Position numbers and translations under genes: made by a program
NCBI GenBank assembly: GCA_037833965.1
Contig: AP031356.1
Coordinates: forward strand, 5,726,501 to 5,790,500
Source: Marchantia polymorpha subsp. ruderalis
Taxonomy: Eukaryota > Streptophyta > Marchantiopsida > Marchantiales > Marchantiaceae
Length of the DNA stretch: 64,000 nucleotides
Direction of reading: 5' to 3'
Shown: positions 19,624 through 29,479 of the stretch, in pieces
Layout: the number at the start of each line of letters is the position of its first letter
Position numbering within the stretch: the stretch's first letter is position 1
Notes under the pieces: model-generated
Seen by the model: the letters and a program-made list of their open reading frames with translations, nothing else
Told to the model about the DNA's origin: nothing
Database searches by the model: none

Positions 19624-22108
19624 ATGGCGCCCAAGAAAAGTGAGAAGGTGAGGAAATTGGTTCCCTTGAAGGTGCCGTATGAGGAATTGAGACCCTTCAG
19701 ACACGAGTTGAGGGAGCTGCGGCTAGAATTCCTTCTATGGAATTGGAATTGCGTCTCAGCGAGTATCTGGAAGGAGGTTATGGACAAGAGCGCGACCGAG
19801 GGCGAAGAGCTCCGCGGTAATCTCATGTTGTGGACCATCGAGCATTGGACGAAAGTAATGGGACCGTGTGCGGGAAGCGACGGAGACCTTCTGTTTGACA
19901 AGAATAGCGTAGGACTTACGCGCGTCGAGGAATTCTCTTACGGGCCTCTCTTCGAGACTGGAAGACAGGGAACGAATGGATGGAAGATTGTTGATTATAA
20001 GAAATCCGAAGAGAATGGCGATCGCGTTTGGGATCATGCACATCTTACGGCCAGCGCGCACGACTTGTGTGACGGCCTGGCAGGTGGGATTTGTCGAACG
20101 CATTTTGAAGGGACAGCGCGTACATTGGGCAAGGATCTTTTATGATCTTGTCTGGGTGAATGCGTTTGGTCGATGGACGAGATCTATGACCAATCATCTT
20201 ACCCCCTTTCTAGTGCATTTCTATCGAGGAATGGGATTGCTTACGAGGGAGGAGGAGAAACGATTTCCAAGGGAGCGGGAGAGCTTTACAGTGGAGTCCA
20301 GTGAAGGGACCGAAGACGAGAATCAATCTCCTGCAATTCCAACACACACTACCGCTCGAGGACCAGTGCAGGTGGACGTGGTTCCAAGGCAGGAGCAACC
20401 AGAGAGACGGGTGGCAAAGAAAAGGAAGGTCGTAAGCGATGATGAGGAGGAATTGGCCCACACGGTAAGAAGGATGGATATGGATGTGAGTGGATCCAGA
20501 TAGCACAGAGCTCGCGCAAGACCAAAGAAGAGGGCAAAATGGAGGATGGTGACAGTTGAAGTGTCAGATAGCAGTGTGGAGAAGACGGTGGCACCAATTT
20601 TGAACACATCCGAAGTCGCAATTAGCGAGGTAATGCGATCTGTGGAGTTAGGGGTACCTTCGGAGGCGTCAATCAAAGATCCGGCAGATATACCGGCAGA
20701 ACCTTTGAACGAGGGAACGGAATTGGTAAGTCCGATTTCTTTGTCTTCGGAGCGGACACGGTCTGCGCAAGGCGAAGGGACACCCCAGATGAAGATGAAC
20801 GAGGACTTGGAGAAGGAGTTTACCTTGAGCGAGGAGATTCTGGAACAGGTTGTCGCAAGGGTAGGAGGGACGGAGGTGGAAGCCGAGGGCATTACACTGC
20901 CGACGTCTCCTGTGGAAGAGGTGAGACCCGAAGAAGGAAAGAAGACTTCGGGCGAAGAGGTGAAGACATTGGAAGTTACATTTCTTGAATTCTTGCAGGA
21001 TAGTGTAGTAACATTGTTGAAGTACTTGGACGGGAAGAGAAGGAAGTATGTTGTATCAAAGGAGCCAGGATTCTATGTTCAGATGATCAGGAACAGAACG
21101 AAGCTCAAGAGAGCAGTTGTAGTAAAGAGGTAGTGGAATTTCACGACTGCATTGGCACGGGAGCGAGCTGCAACCTTGTCAACCGAGTGCGCGGCAGTGA
21201 AGGCAACGTTGCGGGAGCAAGACGCCCAGCTTCGAGAGAAGGAAACGGAGTGTGAAGTGCTGCAGCTGAATCTAGAGAAGGAATCATGACGTTGTCCAGA
21301 GTTGGAAGAGACCTGCGAAGAACTTCGTACCTCTAATGAGAAAGCCCAGAAGGTAACAGTGGATTTGATGGCGAGGTTGAAGAAATCCAAGGAAGCTTAC
21401 GATGCAGTAGTCAAAAGGGCGGAGCGATTGATCACGACAGCGGAGAAGCGAGAGAAGAAGCATGTCGAAGACCTTGCTACATTTGAAGCCCGAAGAGCCG
21501 AAGAAGCTCGCATCGCCGAAGAACTTCGGGGCAAGCTCGCAGGTACGAAGACGGCGGAGGAAGATCTTCGTAGGAAAATTTCGGAGATTGACGCGAAGTA
21601 CGAAACAGAATTCCGACGTGCGGAGGAGCTATCAGCAAGTCTGTCGGCGGGAAATCAGACGCATGAAGACGAGTTGAAGGATTGGGCCAAGAAATTGGCA
21701 GAGTACGAGTCGGCCAAGTCTTCGGAGGTCGAATGTAGATTAAAGGTTGAATCTGACTGTCGACGGTTACGGGAGCAGTTAGAGAAGTTGGAGATGAGAT
21801 CGGAAGAGTTGCAAAGGAGAATGAAAAAGGCAGAGGATGCCTATCGTCAGCTGCGGGAGGATTCAACCGACGTGTTGAGATTGCGGTTAGAGAAGTGCCT
21901 GAACGGGTTCTCGATGTGGGGATTGGATTCGGTGAAGTGGTTGAAACTGGATCTGCTCGAGCGACGGCTGATGAGTGCGAAGTCCAGCGGATCCGAAGGA
22001 CACAAACAGATTGTAGAGTTAGTTAATTCATTTTCAGAGGAATTGAATGAGGCGCGCCAGAATGTAGAAGTTGAGATTGTAAACGTGTTGCGTAGATTAG
22101 GAGTCTAG
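19624..22108 (+). pseudogene. Gag-like coiled-coil ORF of copy F, lightly broken
   Basis: The start MAPKKSEKVRKLVPLKVP at 19624 fits the family start. The N-terminal domain has FLLWNWN in place of FLLWGWN, then TIEHWTKVMGPCAG and DLLFDKNSV; after one frameshift near 20,010 it continues ILRPARTTCVTAWQVGFVER and HLTPFLVHFYRGMG. There follow an acidic, Lys-rich linker without PSA repeats, TLLKYLDGKRRKY and PGFYVQMIRNRTK (about 21,010-21,100), a long coiled coil (about 21,150-21,900) and a tail ending VLRRLGV with TAG at 22106-22108. Stops at 20501, 21131 and 21287 interrupt it. The total is about 828 codons. Confidence 0.8.
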
Positions 22109-22203
22109 AGTAGTTCAGACGATGCTGTAACCGTTACATCGGACGGCACAGCCCTTGAGGTCGATTCGCCCCAGGCGGTTGATATCCCAGAGTTGCCATT
22201 GTG

Positions 22204-22233
22204 AATAAAGAGGCCCAAGGCTCTTTCCTTGGG
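22204..22233 (+). promoter_or_regulatory. AATAAA signal plus hairpin in copy F
   Basis: AATAAAG is followed within 4 bp by CCCAAGG-CTCTTT-CCTTGGG and then a T-rich run. E has the same layout at 24922-24950 (CCAAGGC-ATTG-GCCTTGG), and B and D have TATAAA there. The spacing suggests either a poly(A) signal or a TATA/R hairpin. Confidence 0.5.
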
Positions 22234-22741
22234 GGGCTTTTCTGTCAATTTGCTTGTCTTGACTCTCAGTCTGTCTTCGTTGTGTGTCCTTGTGCTGGTG
22301 TGTGGTCCAGACATTGAGCATGGTGCGCTCTTGTTTGTCAAAGTTATCGCAATAGGAGTTGTGAATATTCGGCCTTGATGTCTTGGGTAGCCTAGGGTTA
22401 CCGCGGGATTTAAGCAAGTTCGAGTCTGAGTATTCGGGTTAGTGTGTTGAGATGTATGCAGTGCTGGGAAGTTTTCCCCATGAAATATAAGTGTGAGATC
22501 GCTTGCGATTCTTGCAGGTTGTGTTTGGAAAAGGTTCAGGTTGTGAGTACGGTTTTGCACTACCCTGTGAGTCTTCGGCTCTAGCTGAGTAGTGTCTTCT
22601 GGGAGTAGCATTGGCCTAAGAAGTAAAACTTTGCAATAGAATGCTATCTTGTGACAAATCGTGACTTTTGTGTTTGTTTCTGTCCTCGTGAGATCGGATC
22701 TATACCATTATGTTCCATTTTGGTATTTGTACGTTATTACA

Positions 22742-22746
22742 ACGAA
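22742..22746. repeat. Target-site duplication of copy F, right (ACGAA)
   Basis: This is a perfect match to 19195-19199. The ORF of E resumes in frame directly after it. Confidence 0.9.
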
Positions 22747-23130
22747 GGCAACCTTTCCTTTGATAGTGAAAGTGTCAAGGTAACACAAGAGGAGGAAAAG
22801 GCCTACGCGATTTTGTTCAAGCACCCGCGCACCGGCAAGAATGGCTATCGTACCATCTGGTACCACGATTGGCTCAAAACAAATGTGGCGATGGCGTTAA
22901 TGCAAATTCTTAGACCGGCTCGAACTACTTACATGATGACTTGGCATGATGGGTTCGTGGAACGAGCATTGTGAGGAGATTATATTCATTGAGCACGCAT
23001 CTTCTGGACATCTACATGGAAACACATCGGGCTAGTTCCAGGAGGATCAGCCAGTTACTTGTCCCCATTCTTGGTTAATTTCTATCGGGTTATGAGATTG
23101 TTAACTGCTGAAGAAAGGAAGAATTCCCAG
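22747..23130 (+). pseudogene. Gag-like ORF of copy E, second segment
   Basis: It continues the ORF of E after F with LSFDSESVKVTQEEEKAY, NGYRTIWYHDWLKTNVAM, TTYMMTWHDGFVERAL, then two in-frame stops, and YLSPFLVNFYRVMRLLTAEE. The order and spacing match the N-terminal domain of B, C and D. The reading ends at about 23,130, where the sequence switches to an inverted piece of another copy. Confidence 0.75.
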
Positions 23131-24098
23131 CTGCGGAAGTCATTGCCACCTTTGCCCGCGTCTTATTACGCACTAGCTCCACGTAAGATCCGTTGGTGGT
23201 AGCTCTTGCATACTTCCTCCGCTTGTGGTCAAGGTACATGAGTAATGGAAGCACCTGCCCACACAGAACAGCGGCGGCACTAAGTACTTGCGATTGTGCC
23301 TCCTCCGCCAAAGGATCTTCGCCCTGCAACCTCCGGGCTGACTCTCACTGAGGTTTACCTCAGATGGCTTTTCGGTAGCTCATTATGATTCTAGAAGACT
23401 AGGATTCCGCATCATACTCATAACCTAAACACCCTCTCACACAATCTCTCAAGGTATCACTCCAATTCATACACTCATCGACACTCCAAGGTACTAAAAA
23501 TTTGTCACTCTTTCATATATGAAACAAGTCTCTACATATGAACTCTCCACACTTGCTTGAGAGGCTCTTCCCTACCTCTCTATATATACTACTTGAGAAT
23601 TTACCATAGTAACAAATGGTAATTTCTATCTAACTTACTTTTACAAAGATAAATCATAGTAAGGTTGACTAGTTATCAATATGTGGCAACATGCCATTGG
23701 CCCCCTAAACCTTCTAGATGTTTACTAATCCCTAGATTGAGGTGGCGACATGCCATTTGTGCCTTTCCCACTTCTAGAACTTCCACTTTCCACTAAGTCA
23801 ACATTAGACTTAGTCTCACCAATGAAATACTCCTTACTTTAGTCAAACCAATCAAAACTAAACATGAAGTTCAAAAGTCTTTTCTCTTGGAATCTAGACT
23901 TTTGTACAAGACAAAATAGAAGTGCTCACTCAAATCTTCTAGAGCTTCTCTAGTTATTCCGTCAAGTATAGACATTATAGCTAAACTAGCTAGACTTAGT
24001 CATAACTAGCTAGATTTAGTCATAACTATCTTAACCATGATTAACTCCTTGGCTAATTCTAGTTTTAATTCACACATGCAATATCCGGTCTTACAGCC
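23131..24098 (-). mobile_element. Inverted, internally deleted piece of another E-type copy
   Basis: Read on the minus strand, 24098 down to about 23,335 is the E-type leader. It jumps directly (after CCCGGAGGTTGCAGG) into the middle of the ORF: VLPLLMYLDHKRRKYA and GSYVELVRNKTRAKVAM (23329-23131). The leader-to-ORF jump is an internal deletion. The whole piece interrupts the + strand reading of E, whose coiled-coil part resumes at about 24,099. AGCCCGG occurs near both borders. Confidence 0.7.
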
Positions 24099-24904
24099 CG
24101 GCTCCAACATGACAAACCCGGTGGACGTCCGGAATCAGAGGAACAAAAGAACCAGACGACGGAGGCGAAGTACGAGGTACTTCGGAAGAAACTAGCCGAG
24201 GAAGTCGGAAAGCGGTGGTATTCGAAGAAGACCTGTGAGAGTCTTTGCGAGGATATTGAGAAGGCCAAGTGTGCAATAGTGGATCTCCGGAATAGGCTGG
24301 AGGCATCTCGGACCGCCTATAACGCTGATTTGCAGAGGGTGGACGAACTGTCGGCAGCATCGGAGAGGAAGGAATAGAAGCATGCAGCCGAGTTGGCAGC
24401 AAAGATGAAGGATTTGGCAGAGTGTGAAGCTGCTAGGATCTCGGACTTAGAATTGATAGAGAAGCTGGAGACTAAGCGTAGTGAGTTGAGGTCACAACGG
24501 ACGCAAGCCGAGGAGCAGTTATGCGAGATGGAGACGAGATTGTCGGAGGCAGAAGAGAAAGACCGGCAGTTATAAGAGCAGACAAATGACGCCTTGACCG
24601 TGAGGGTGAACCGATGCCTGCGAGGGTTTGAATTATGGCAGGTCGAGACGCATAAATGATTATAGTTACGAGATGTTGAGCGCCGTGCGACGGCAATGAT
24701 AGCGAGTAGTGTTAGTGGGCAGCGCCGGTTAGCCAAGAAGTTGGACGTGTTTCTTACAAGTTCGCGCGACGGGGTGTTGAACTTGGAATTGGAGCTAGCG
24801 GCCGTTTTGTAAAGGTTAGGTTTAGATCGGAAGTTAGAGGGGAAGGCAACCGCCGACTCTGCAGGTGTAGGACCTGTTCGGAGCTCGCATCAGAGTGAGT
24901 GATA
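24099..24904 (+). pseudogene. Coiled-coil part of the gag-like ORF of copy E
   Basis: A heptad-rich reading (EVLRKKLAEEVGKRW, DLRNRLEASRTAYN, ELAAKMKDLAECEAARI, RSELRSQRTQAEEQL) leads to the family tail LAKKLDVFLTSSRDGVLNL and a final RLGL. Several in-frame stops interrupt it (for example at about 24,375 and 24,573). It is the C-terminal half of the ORF whose N-terminal half lies at 18957-19199 and 22747-23130. Confidence 0.7.
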
Positions 24905-25449
24905 GTTCAGAGTTAGTTAGGAATAAAAGGGTCCAAGGCATTGGCCTTGGGAGACTTTTCTCGAATTTAGTTTTCTCTCAGTTTTGAAGTCTGCATTCTC
25001 CGCGCGTATGTGTATTGAGTGTTTTTGTCACCTCGCGAGAGTTACCTCGGTTTGTCGAAGATATTGCATCCGAAGTAGTAGCCCAATTTGAATGCTCTGA
25101 ATAGCGATTGACTAGAATCAAGATTTAGCAAGTTCGCAATTGGTAGTTGCGTGCAGATCCTGAGTGTACTCTTTGGGAATATTTCCCCCTTGAATACTAA
25201 GACAATGTCGCGATCGACCTCTGTGATGCTACATATGAGAATTTAAGGAGTGATGTGTGTATTACGATGCATTGCGTGTCCTTTGAGTTGAACACCTGCA
25301 GTACTTCTGGGAGTGACAGCGGCCTAAGAATTCAAACTCCTCAATAGAGTGTTAAATACGTGACATTTGGTACTCTTTGTGTTGTTTCTATCCTCGAGGT
25401 ATAGGATCTTTACCATTATGCTATATTTTGGTATTTATCTGTCATTAAA
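24905..25449 (+). mobile_element. 3' part of copy E
   Basis: It contains AATAAAAGG with the CCAAGGC/GCCTTGG hairpin, one GTACTTCTGGGAGTGA box (about 25,293) and the terminal GGTATTTATCTGTCATTAAA. The end compares with GTCATTACA in the copy at 63,508, so the last CA has become AA or is cut. It is followed immediately by copia pol sequence. Confidence 0.65.
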
Positions 25450-26777
25450 GATTTCTTCGATGTCTTTGCTCCGGTGCTAAAGTGATCCACTATACGAACA
25501 ATACTGCCATTAGCTGCAAACAAAAGATGGAAGATCCGTGAGCTTGATGTTAAAACAACCTTTTTAATGGCAAGCTAGATGAAGATGTATACATGTATGT
25601 GCCAAATGGTTTTGAGGCATCTCAAGAAAACATAGTGTGTAAACTTTTGAAAGCTTTCTATGGCCTTAGACAAGCACCAAAGGCCTGGTATGAAAGAATC
25701 TGTATCTACTTAACACAACATGGAGTCAAAAAGAGCATAGCTGATAGTAATATGTATCACTCAGTAGTTGATAGCAAGTATGCAATTATACTACTCTATG
25801 CTGATGATCTGTTGCTAGTTGGAGATATTCATGATGAACTCAACAGTATCAAAAATATTCTTACAAGGGAATTTGATATGACAATCTTGGGTGATGCAAA
25901 GTTGTATTTAGGTGCAAAACTGGAGCAAACAGAGATTGAAATCTACTTGCACCAACAAAATTTTATACTAAAACCCTTAGCAAAATTTCATTTAGATACC
26001 TGTAACTCAGTTTGCCTTTCCATGCCTCCTGGATTGCACCTTCAGAGTCATACTACAACACCTGAAGTTGATCCCACTTTATATAGATCATTGGTTGGTT
26101 CACTTCTCTTTGTCGCAACAATATCAAGACCTGATATTAGCTTTGCAGTAAATAGTGTGTGTAGATATATGCAGTATCCTCGAGAGACTCATTGGGCTGC
26201 TGCAAAATCAATTTGGCGCTATTTGAAAGGAATGATGAACTGGGGTCTTCATTTCAAGCAGCATGGAGGATAAAGGTATCATACCTTTGCTGAGTCTTAT
26301 TATGGGAGGGATGTCGACACTCGGAGATCTACAATCGGGATAGTTCGCAAACTTGGAAGTACTACAATTGATTGGAGTAGCAAGTTACAGTCTGCAGTAA
26401 CAATGTCAACTACTCAGGCTGAGTATCATGCACTTTCTGAAGCCGCAAAAGATATTGCTTTCTTGCGCTATTATTAGCAGAGTTAAGATTATGCTAAAAC
26501 ATAACAACTTTACTTTTTAGTATTTGCTACTAGTTTAATACATTACAACAAGTCATGTATTAAACTAGTAGCAAATCCTATTTTGCATGCGAGAACAAAG
26601 CATATAAGAATTCAACATCACTTTGTACGAAAAAGAGAACAGGCGAAAGATTTACAAGTCTATTATATACCCACAGATGAACAAGAAGCAGATTGCCCCA
26701 CTAAACATAGTAAAATTTACAAAAAATAAAGAAACTTTGGGAACAATAGAACTCCCACCTACAGGAGCGAGGGAGGG
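25450..26777 (+). pseudogene. Ty1/copia reverse transcriptase and RNase H remnant
   Basis: The reading begins inside the reverse transcriptase (DFFDVFAPVLK, then a stop), and an open frame from 25593 gives YVPNGFEASQENIVCKLLKA, LYGLRQAPKAWYE-type FYGLRQAPKAWYE, and the catalytic YADD at about 25,797-25,808. It continues TISRPDISFAVNSVCRYM and, after a stop, the RNase H part MSTTQAEYHALSEAAKDIAF. The end of RNase H (HARTKHIRIQHHFVR, YYIPTDEQEADCPTKHS) follows after a short palindromic insertion. Gag, protease and integrase are missing on the left, where copy E abuts. Confidence 0.85.
26522..26576. repeat. 22-bp perfect inverted duplication in the copia RNase H
   Basis: Arms 26522-26543 and 26555-26576 are exact reverse complements with an 11-nt loop. 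The right arm is coding (CIKLVANP in copia RNase H) and the left arm is an extra inverted copy inserted before it, as expected from template switching during replication. Confidence 0.85.
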
Positions 26778-27100
26778 TGTTAGAAAATCCTCTCCCTTAA
26801 GCATGACGTGGGAACTCCCACCTCTATCTAGTGAACTAACACCGCTATCTAGAAATATATAGTAAACTCCTTAGGTAGTGACTAAGCAAGTCAAGATTTC
26901 TCGTTACCTTGTCTCTTGTGACAGTAAAGGCAAGCTCTATCACCTAGCGACCATTGATTTTCGAACAATGATAACTTCAAAGTATTCTGTAAACCTGAAT
27001 TTAGAAATGCCAGTTTGGAATATCCGGAGATGAAGTTGCTCTTCTTACTTTATGCACGCAATTTGTACGTGCGCAAAACTGAAAGTCTGCAGATGCTAAT
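26778..27100 (+). mobile_element. 3' LTR of the copia remnant (right end uncertain)
   Basis: The purine run GGAGCGAGGGAGGG leads directly into TGTTAGAAAATCC, the usual polypurine tract/LTR start of copia elements. AAATATATAG at about 26,850 may be its TATA box. No clear CA end or target duplication is recognised, so the right border is only approximate. Confidence 0.6.
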
Positions 27101-27130
27101 AAAAAGCATTTCTTAGAAGAGGTAAGACAA

Positions 27131-27168
27131 TTTTATATAGCAGGGGAATATATCCCCATGCTATAAAG
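27131..27168 (+). promoter_or_regulatory. Candidate TATA boxes of the terpene synthase gene
   Basis: TTTTATATAG (27131-27140) and CTATAAAG (about 27161-27168) lie 110 and 75 bp upstream of the ATG. The second is at a suitable distance for a short 5' leader. GGGGA-ATATA-TCCCC between them is a small inverted repeat. Confidence 0.4.
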
Positions 27169-27240
27169 TGTTGCTGCTAGAACTATACTACGCGGCCATT
27201 TGATTTCGGTTTAGAGGAGAGGCATCGATCAGAGTCGAGC

Positions 27241-28320
27241 ATGGCGAGCTGTGGTGCCGGGAACGAGGAGATTGTCTTCAGAGACAAGTTCCGCAACAGG
27301 TGCTCGAAGTTCCTCGAAGACATGTGCTTCAAGAACACCAAAGAATGCGCAAGTCATGGACCGTTGGATCAGATTTACGAAGCTGTGTGCAGACTGCGAA
27401 AAATGAAATCAACAAGCGTCGATACTATCAGAGGCTGCTGTGCATATGCGGACTTCACGTGTAGGTACCATACGTTCGAGCACAAAGTCAAAGTTGCCCA
27501 TTTTACCATTGTGGCCACAGAGATTGACAATCTGTTGAACAGTGCTACCATGCGCTCGATGCCTGATGGTGGAGCTTGCACGAAAGAAGACTGTGAATTA
27601 TTTCATCTCAAGCTCCTCAATCCTGAATTGTACAAGAAACTACATCCGACTCGTGGACCTTTGCACCCTCTTTTCGAGGAAATGATCGCGATCCTGCTGA
27701 CAGACCTGAATCCATTTTTTCCATCGCAGCCACGACATCACAAGACGCTTGTGGCAGCAACCCTGCAATTCATTGAAGCGTGTCAGTTGGAGTACGAGTA
27801 CAGCGAGAGTGGGTTTGAGATTCAGGCTGACACGCCTCACCTTCCTCTATTTCTACGACAAAAATCTGGAATTTCAGAAGCGTTTGTTCTCTTCGTCCTT
27901 GTTGGGCCTCATCTGGTTCCAGAAAACTATGCTTCCGAAGATGGAAGCTCAGATCGCCTATTCTTCTACAACAAGATATATCCGATGCTCCCAGAGCTCG
28001 CTGCAGTCTCCGACCACGTCAACGATGTTCTGTCGTTTTACAAGGAGTACGAGGAGGAATACGTAGGAGCGAATTACATTTTCACCGTTGCCAAAGCTGA
28101 GAACATCACCCTATTCGAAGTCCTCGATGGTCTCATGAACCAGATAGTGGAAATCCGGAAGAATGTAATGGCCATAGCGGAGAGGACCAATTCTCTGGAG
28201 GTCAAGAGAACCGTTGCTCAGTACTTTCAAGGCTATATTTCCTTGCACTTGTCTTTGGAGAAGCGTTATAGGCTTGGGGAGGTCTTTGGTGACGGCTGGT
28301 TCCAAGGTCATGTCATTTGA
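27241..28320 (+). CDS. Fungal-type (trichodiene-synthase-fold) terpene synthase, 359 aa
   Basis: A class I terpene synthase of this family cyclises a prenyl diphosphate (often farnesyl diphosphate) to a sesquiterpene using Mg ions. The intact single-exon ORF has ATG in a good plant context (GAGCATGGCG). The second metal site fits the NSE pattern exactly: NDVLSFYKE at residues 261-269, followed by YEEEY. An RY pair lies near the C-terminus (342-343, in EKRYRLGEVFG). The first Asp-rich motif expected near residue 95 is not recognisable; only TEIDN (93-97) is there. Length is close to the usual 350-390. The similarity is to fungal trichodiene-synthase-type enzymes, not to plant TPS with PR/DDxxD helical domains. 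Such fungal-type genes are known from liverworts and are thought to come from fungi. It stands alone between a copia LTR and AT-rich DNA. The product is unknown, and the missing motif may mean altered or lost cyclase activity. Confidence 0.75.
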   Translation: MASCGAGNEEIVFRDKFRNRCSKFLEDMCFKNTKECASHGPLDQIYEAVCRLRKMKSTSVDTIRGCCAYADFTCRYHTFEHKVKVAHFTIVATEIDNLLNSATMRSMPDGGACTKEDCELFHLKLLNPELYKKLHPTRGPLHPLFEEMIAILLTDLNPFFPSQPRHHKTLVAATLQFIEACQLEYEYSESGFEIQADTPHLPLFLRQKSGISEAFVLFVLVGPHLVPENYASEDGSSDRLFFYNKIYPMLPELAAVSDHVNDVLSFYKEYEEEYVGANYIFTVAKAENITLFEVLDGLMNQIVEIRKNVMAIAERTNSLEVKRTVAQYFQGYISLHLSLEKRYRLGEVFGDGWFQGHVI

Positions 28321-29479
28321 TGCGGGCCCATTCGCATGACGTTCTAAGATATGTTGGATGTGAATAGTTGCCACTTCGTGAACGGCAACATGCAGCTAGC
28401 AGTTCTGTAGCAAGATGCGTGTTGTGATAAATTAGCCAGAGAGTTATATTCAGTGTCTCTGGCTTCAAAAGCATACTCACTGCAGATTTTACTGTCTACC
28501 TCTCACACTCACGTAGACAAGAAGACAAATCCATCATCATTGGATTCCACATTTTCAGTCACTTGATACTACACGCTTTACCGTCAAACCATTCCTGTTT
28601 ACTTATCCGAGAACAAGTCGTGAAACGCTCTGTAATCGTAATGCAGCGTAAATAAGTTATTGTGATCGATGAGCACGAGTTATATAGTACCATTAAAGGA
28701 GGATCAGTTCACCATCTTGGAAGCCCATCTTCTTCGCTTTGATTGCATGTGGATTTCTGGATTTTGTTAACAGATTCTTAACACTGTTACCTTCAGAGTG
28801 TTAAAAATGGAGGACATGTTTCCGATGGCATGACGATTGGTTGCACGGGCACGTATTCATGTCGTCAAGTTTCTCTTCAAAGTATGTGGGCTAACGAGTC
28901 GGCACTCATCCCTGTAGCCAGTAAAGTAGAAGATCTGCAGAGGAACTTCTGATTGTAATGGATTCCTTCAATAGAAACTCCCTTGCTTGCTTTCAGATAT
29001 ATGGGTTCAACGGAACGTATCAATTCATAAATCGAATGGCCCTGACCTACAACCTCCAGGACACTTGTCGACAATCATAAGGGCGTGTTATCACATCAAA
29101 TGAAATGCATGAAAGCAGGAAAACAATATGAGCAGAGAGAATCAGATACAAATGATTCATGTGGAAAACTGAACTCAGAACTATATCTAACTAACGGACT
29201 GAGCACTACGAGAAATGAAAGAACCAAAAGAACTTAAGCCTTAAGTTTTGATCATTAATTCTTAAGGATCAAAACTCCGTTGAGTCAAAGTGACTTTGAA
29301 TGTAAACGGCATCATGATGACACTGGACTATTGTGCTTTTTTTCTCGAACAAGCTGCTTGTTCGAGGGACTTGTTTCGAAAGCATACGAATAAGTATATT
29401 TCAATGCATTTTGAAAGATATGCCAGCTCGCTCACTTTCGTATCACGAAGCTCCACCAACGCGTTTTAGGTATCCTCAG
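28321..29479. other. No gene recognised; 3' region of the terpene synthase gene
   Basis: Ordinary AT-rich sequence with no supported ORF. A small inverted repeat, AGTTTTGATC/GATCAAAACT, lies at about 29,247-29,276. Confidence 0.5.

Larger units (their letters stand above)
19200..22741 (+). mobile_element. Element copy F, full length with perfect 5-bp target duplication
   Basis: This 3,542-bp unit runs from TGTGGGGCCTAC to GTACGTTATTACA and is flanked by ACGAA on both sides. Its 5' end is not repeated at the 3' end, and there is no protease, reverse transcriptase, integrase or transposase. Order: a leader of about 420 bp, the gag-like ORF 19624-22108, AATAAAG at 22204, a CCCAAGG/CCTTGGG hairpin, and about 500 bp of 3' sequence. 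TG...CA ends and a 5-bp duplication are typical of products of a retroviral-type integrase, so F could be a giant solo LTR. It could also be a short-TIR DNA element moved in trans. Confidence 0.85.

Noticed and set aside
19200-22741. Helitron or CACTA transposon
   Set aside because: Ends are TGTGG/ATTACA with a 5-bp duplication; Helitrons make none and end CTRR, and CACTA elements start CACTA and make 3-bp duplications.
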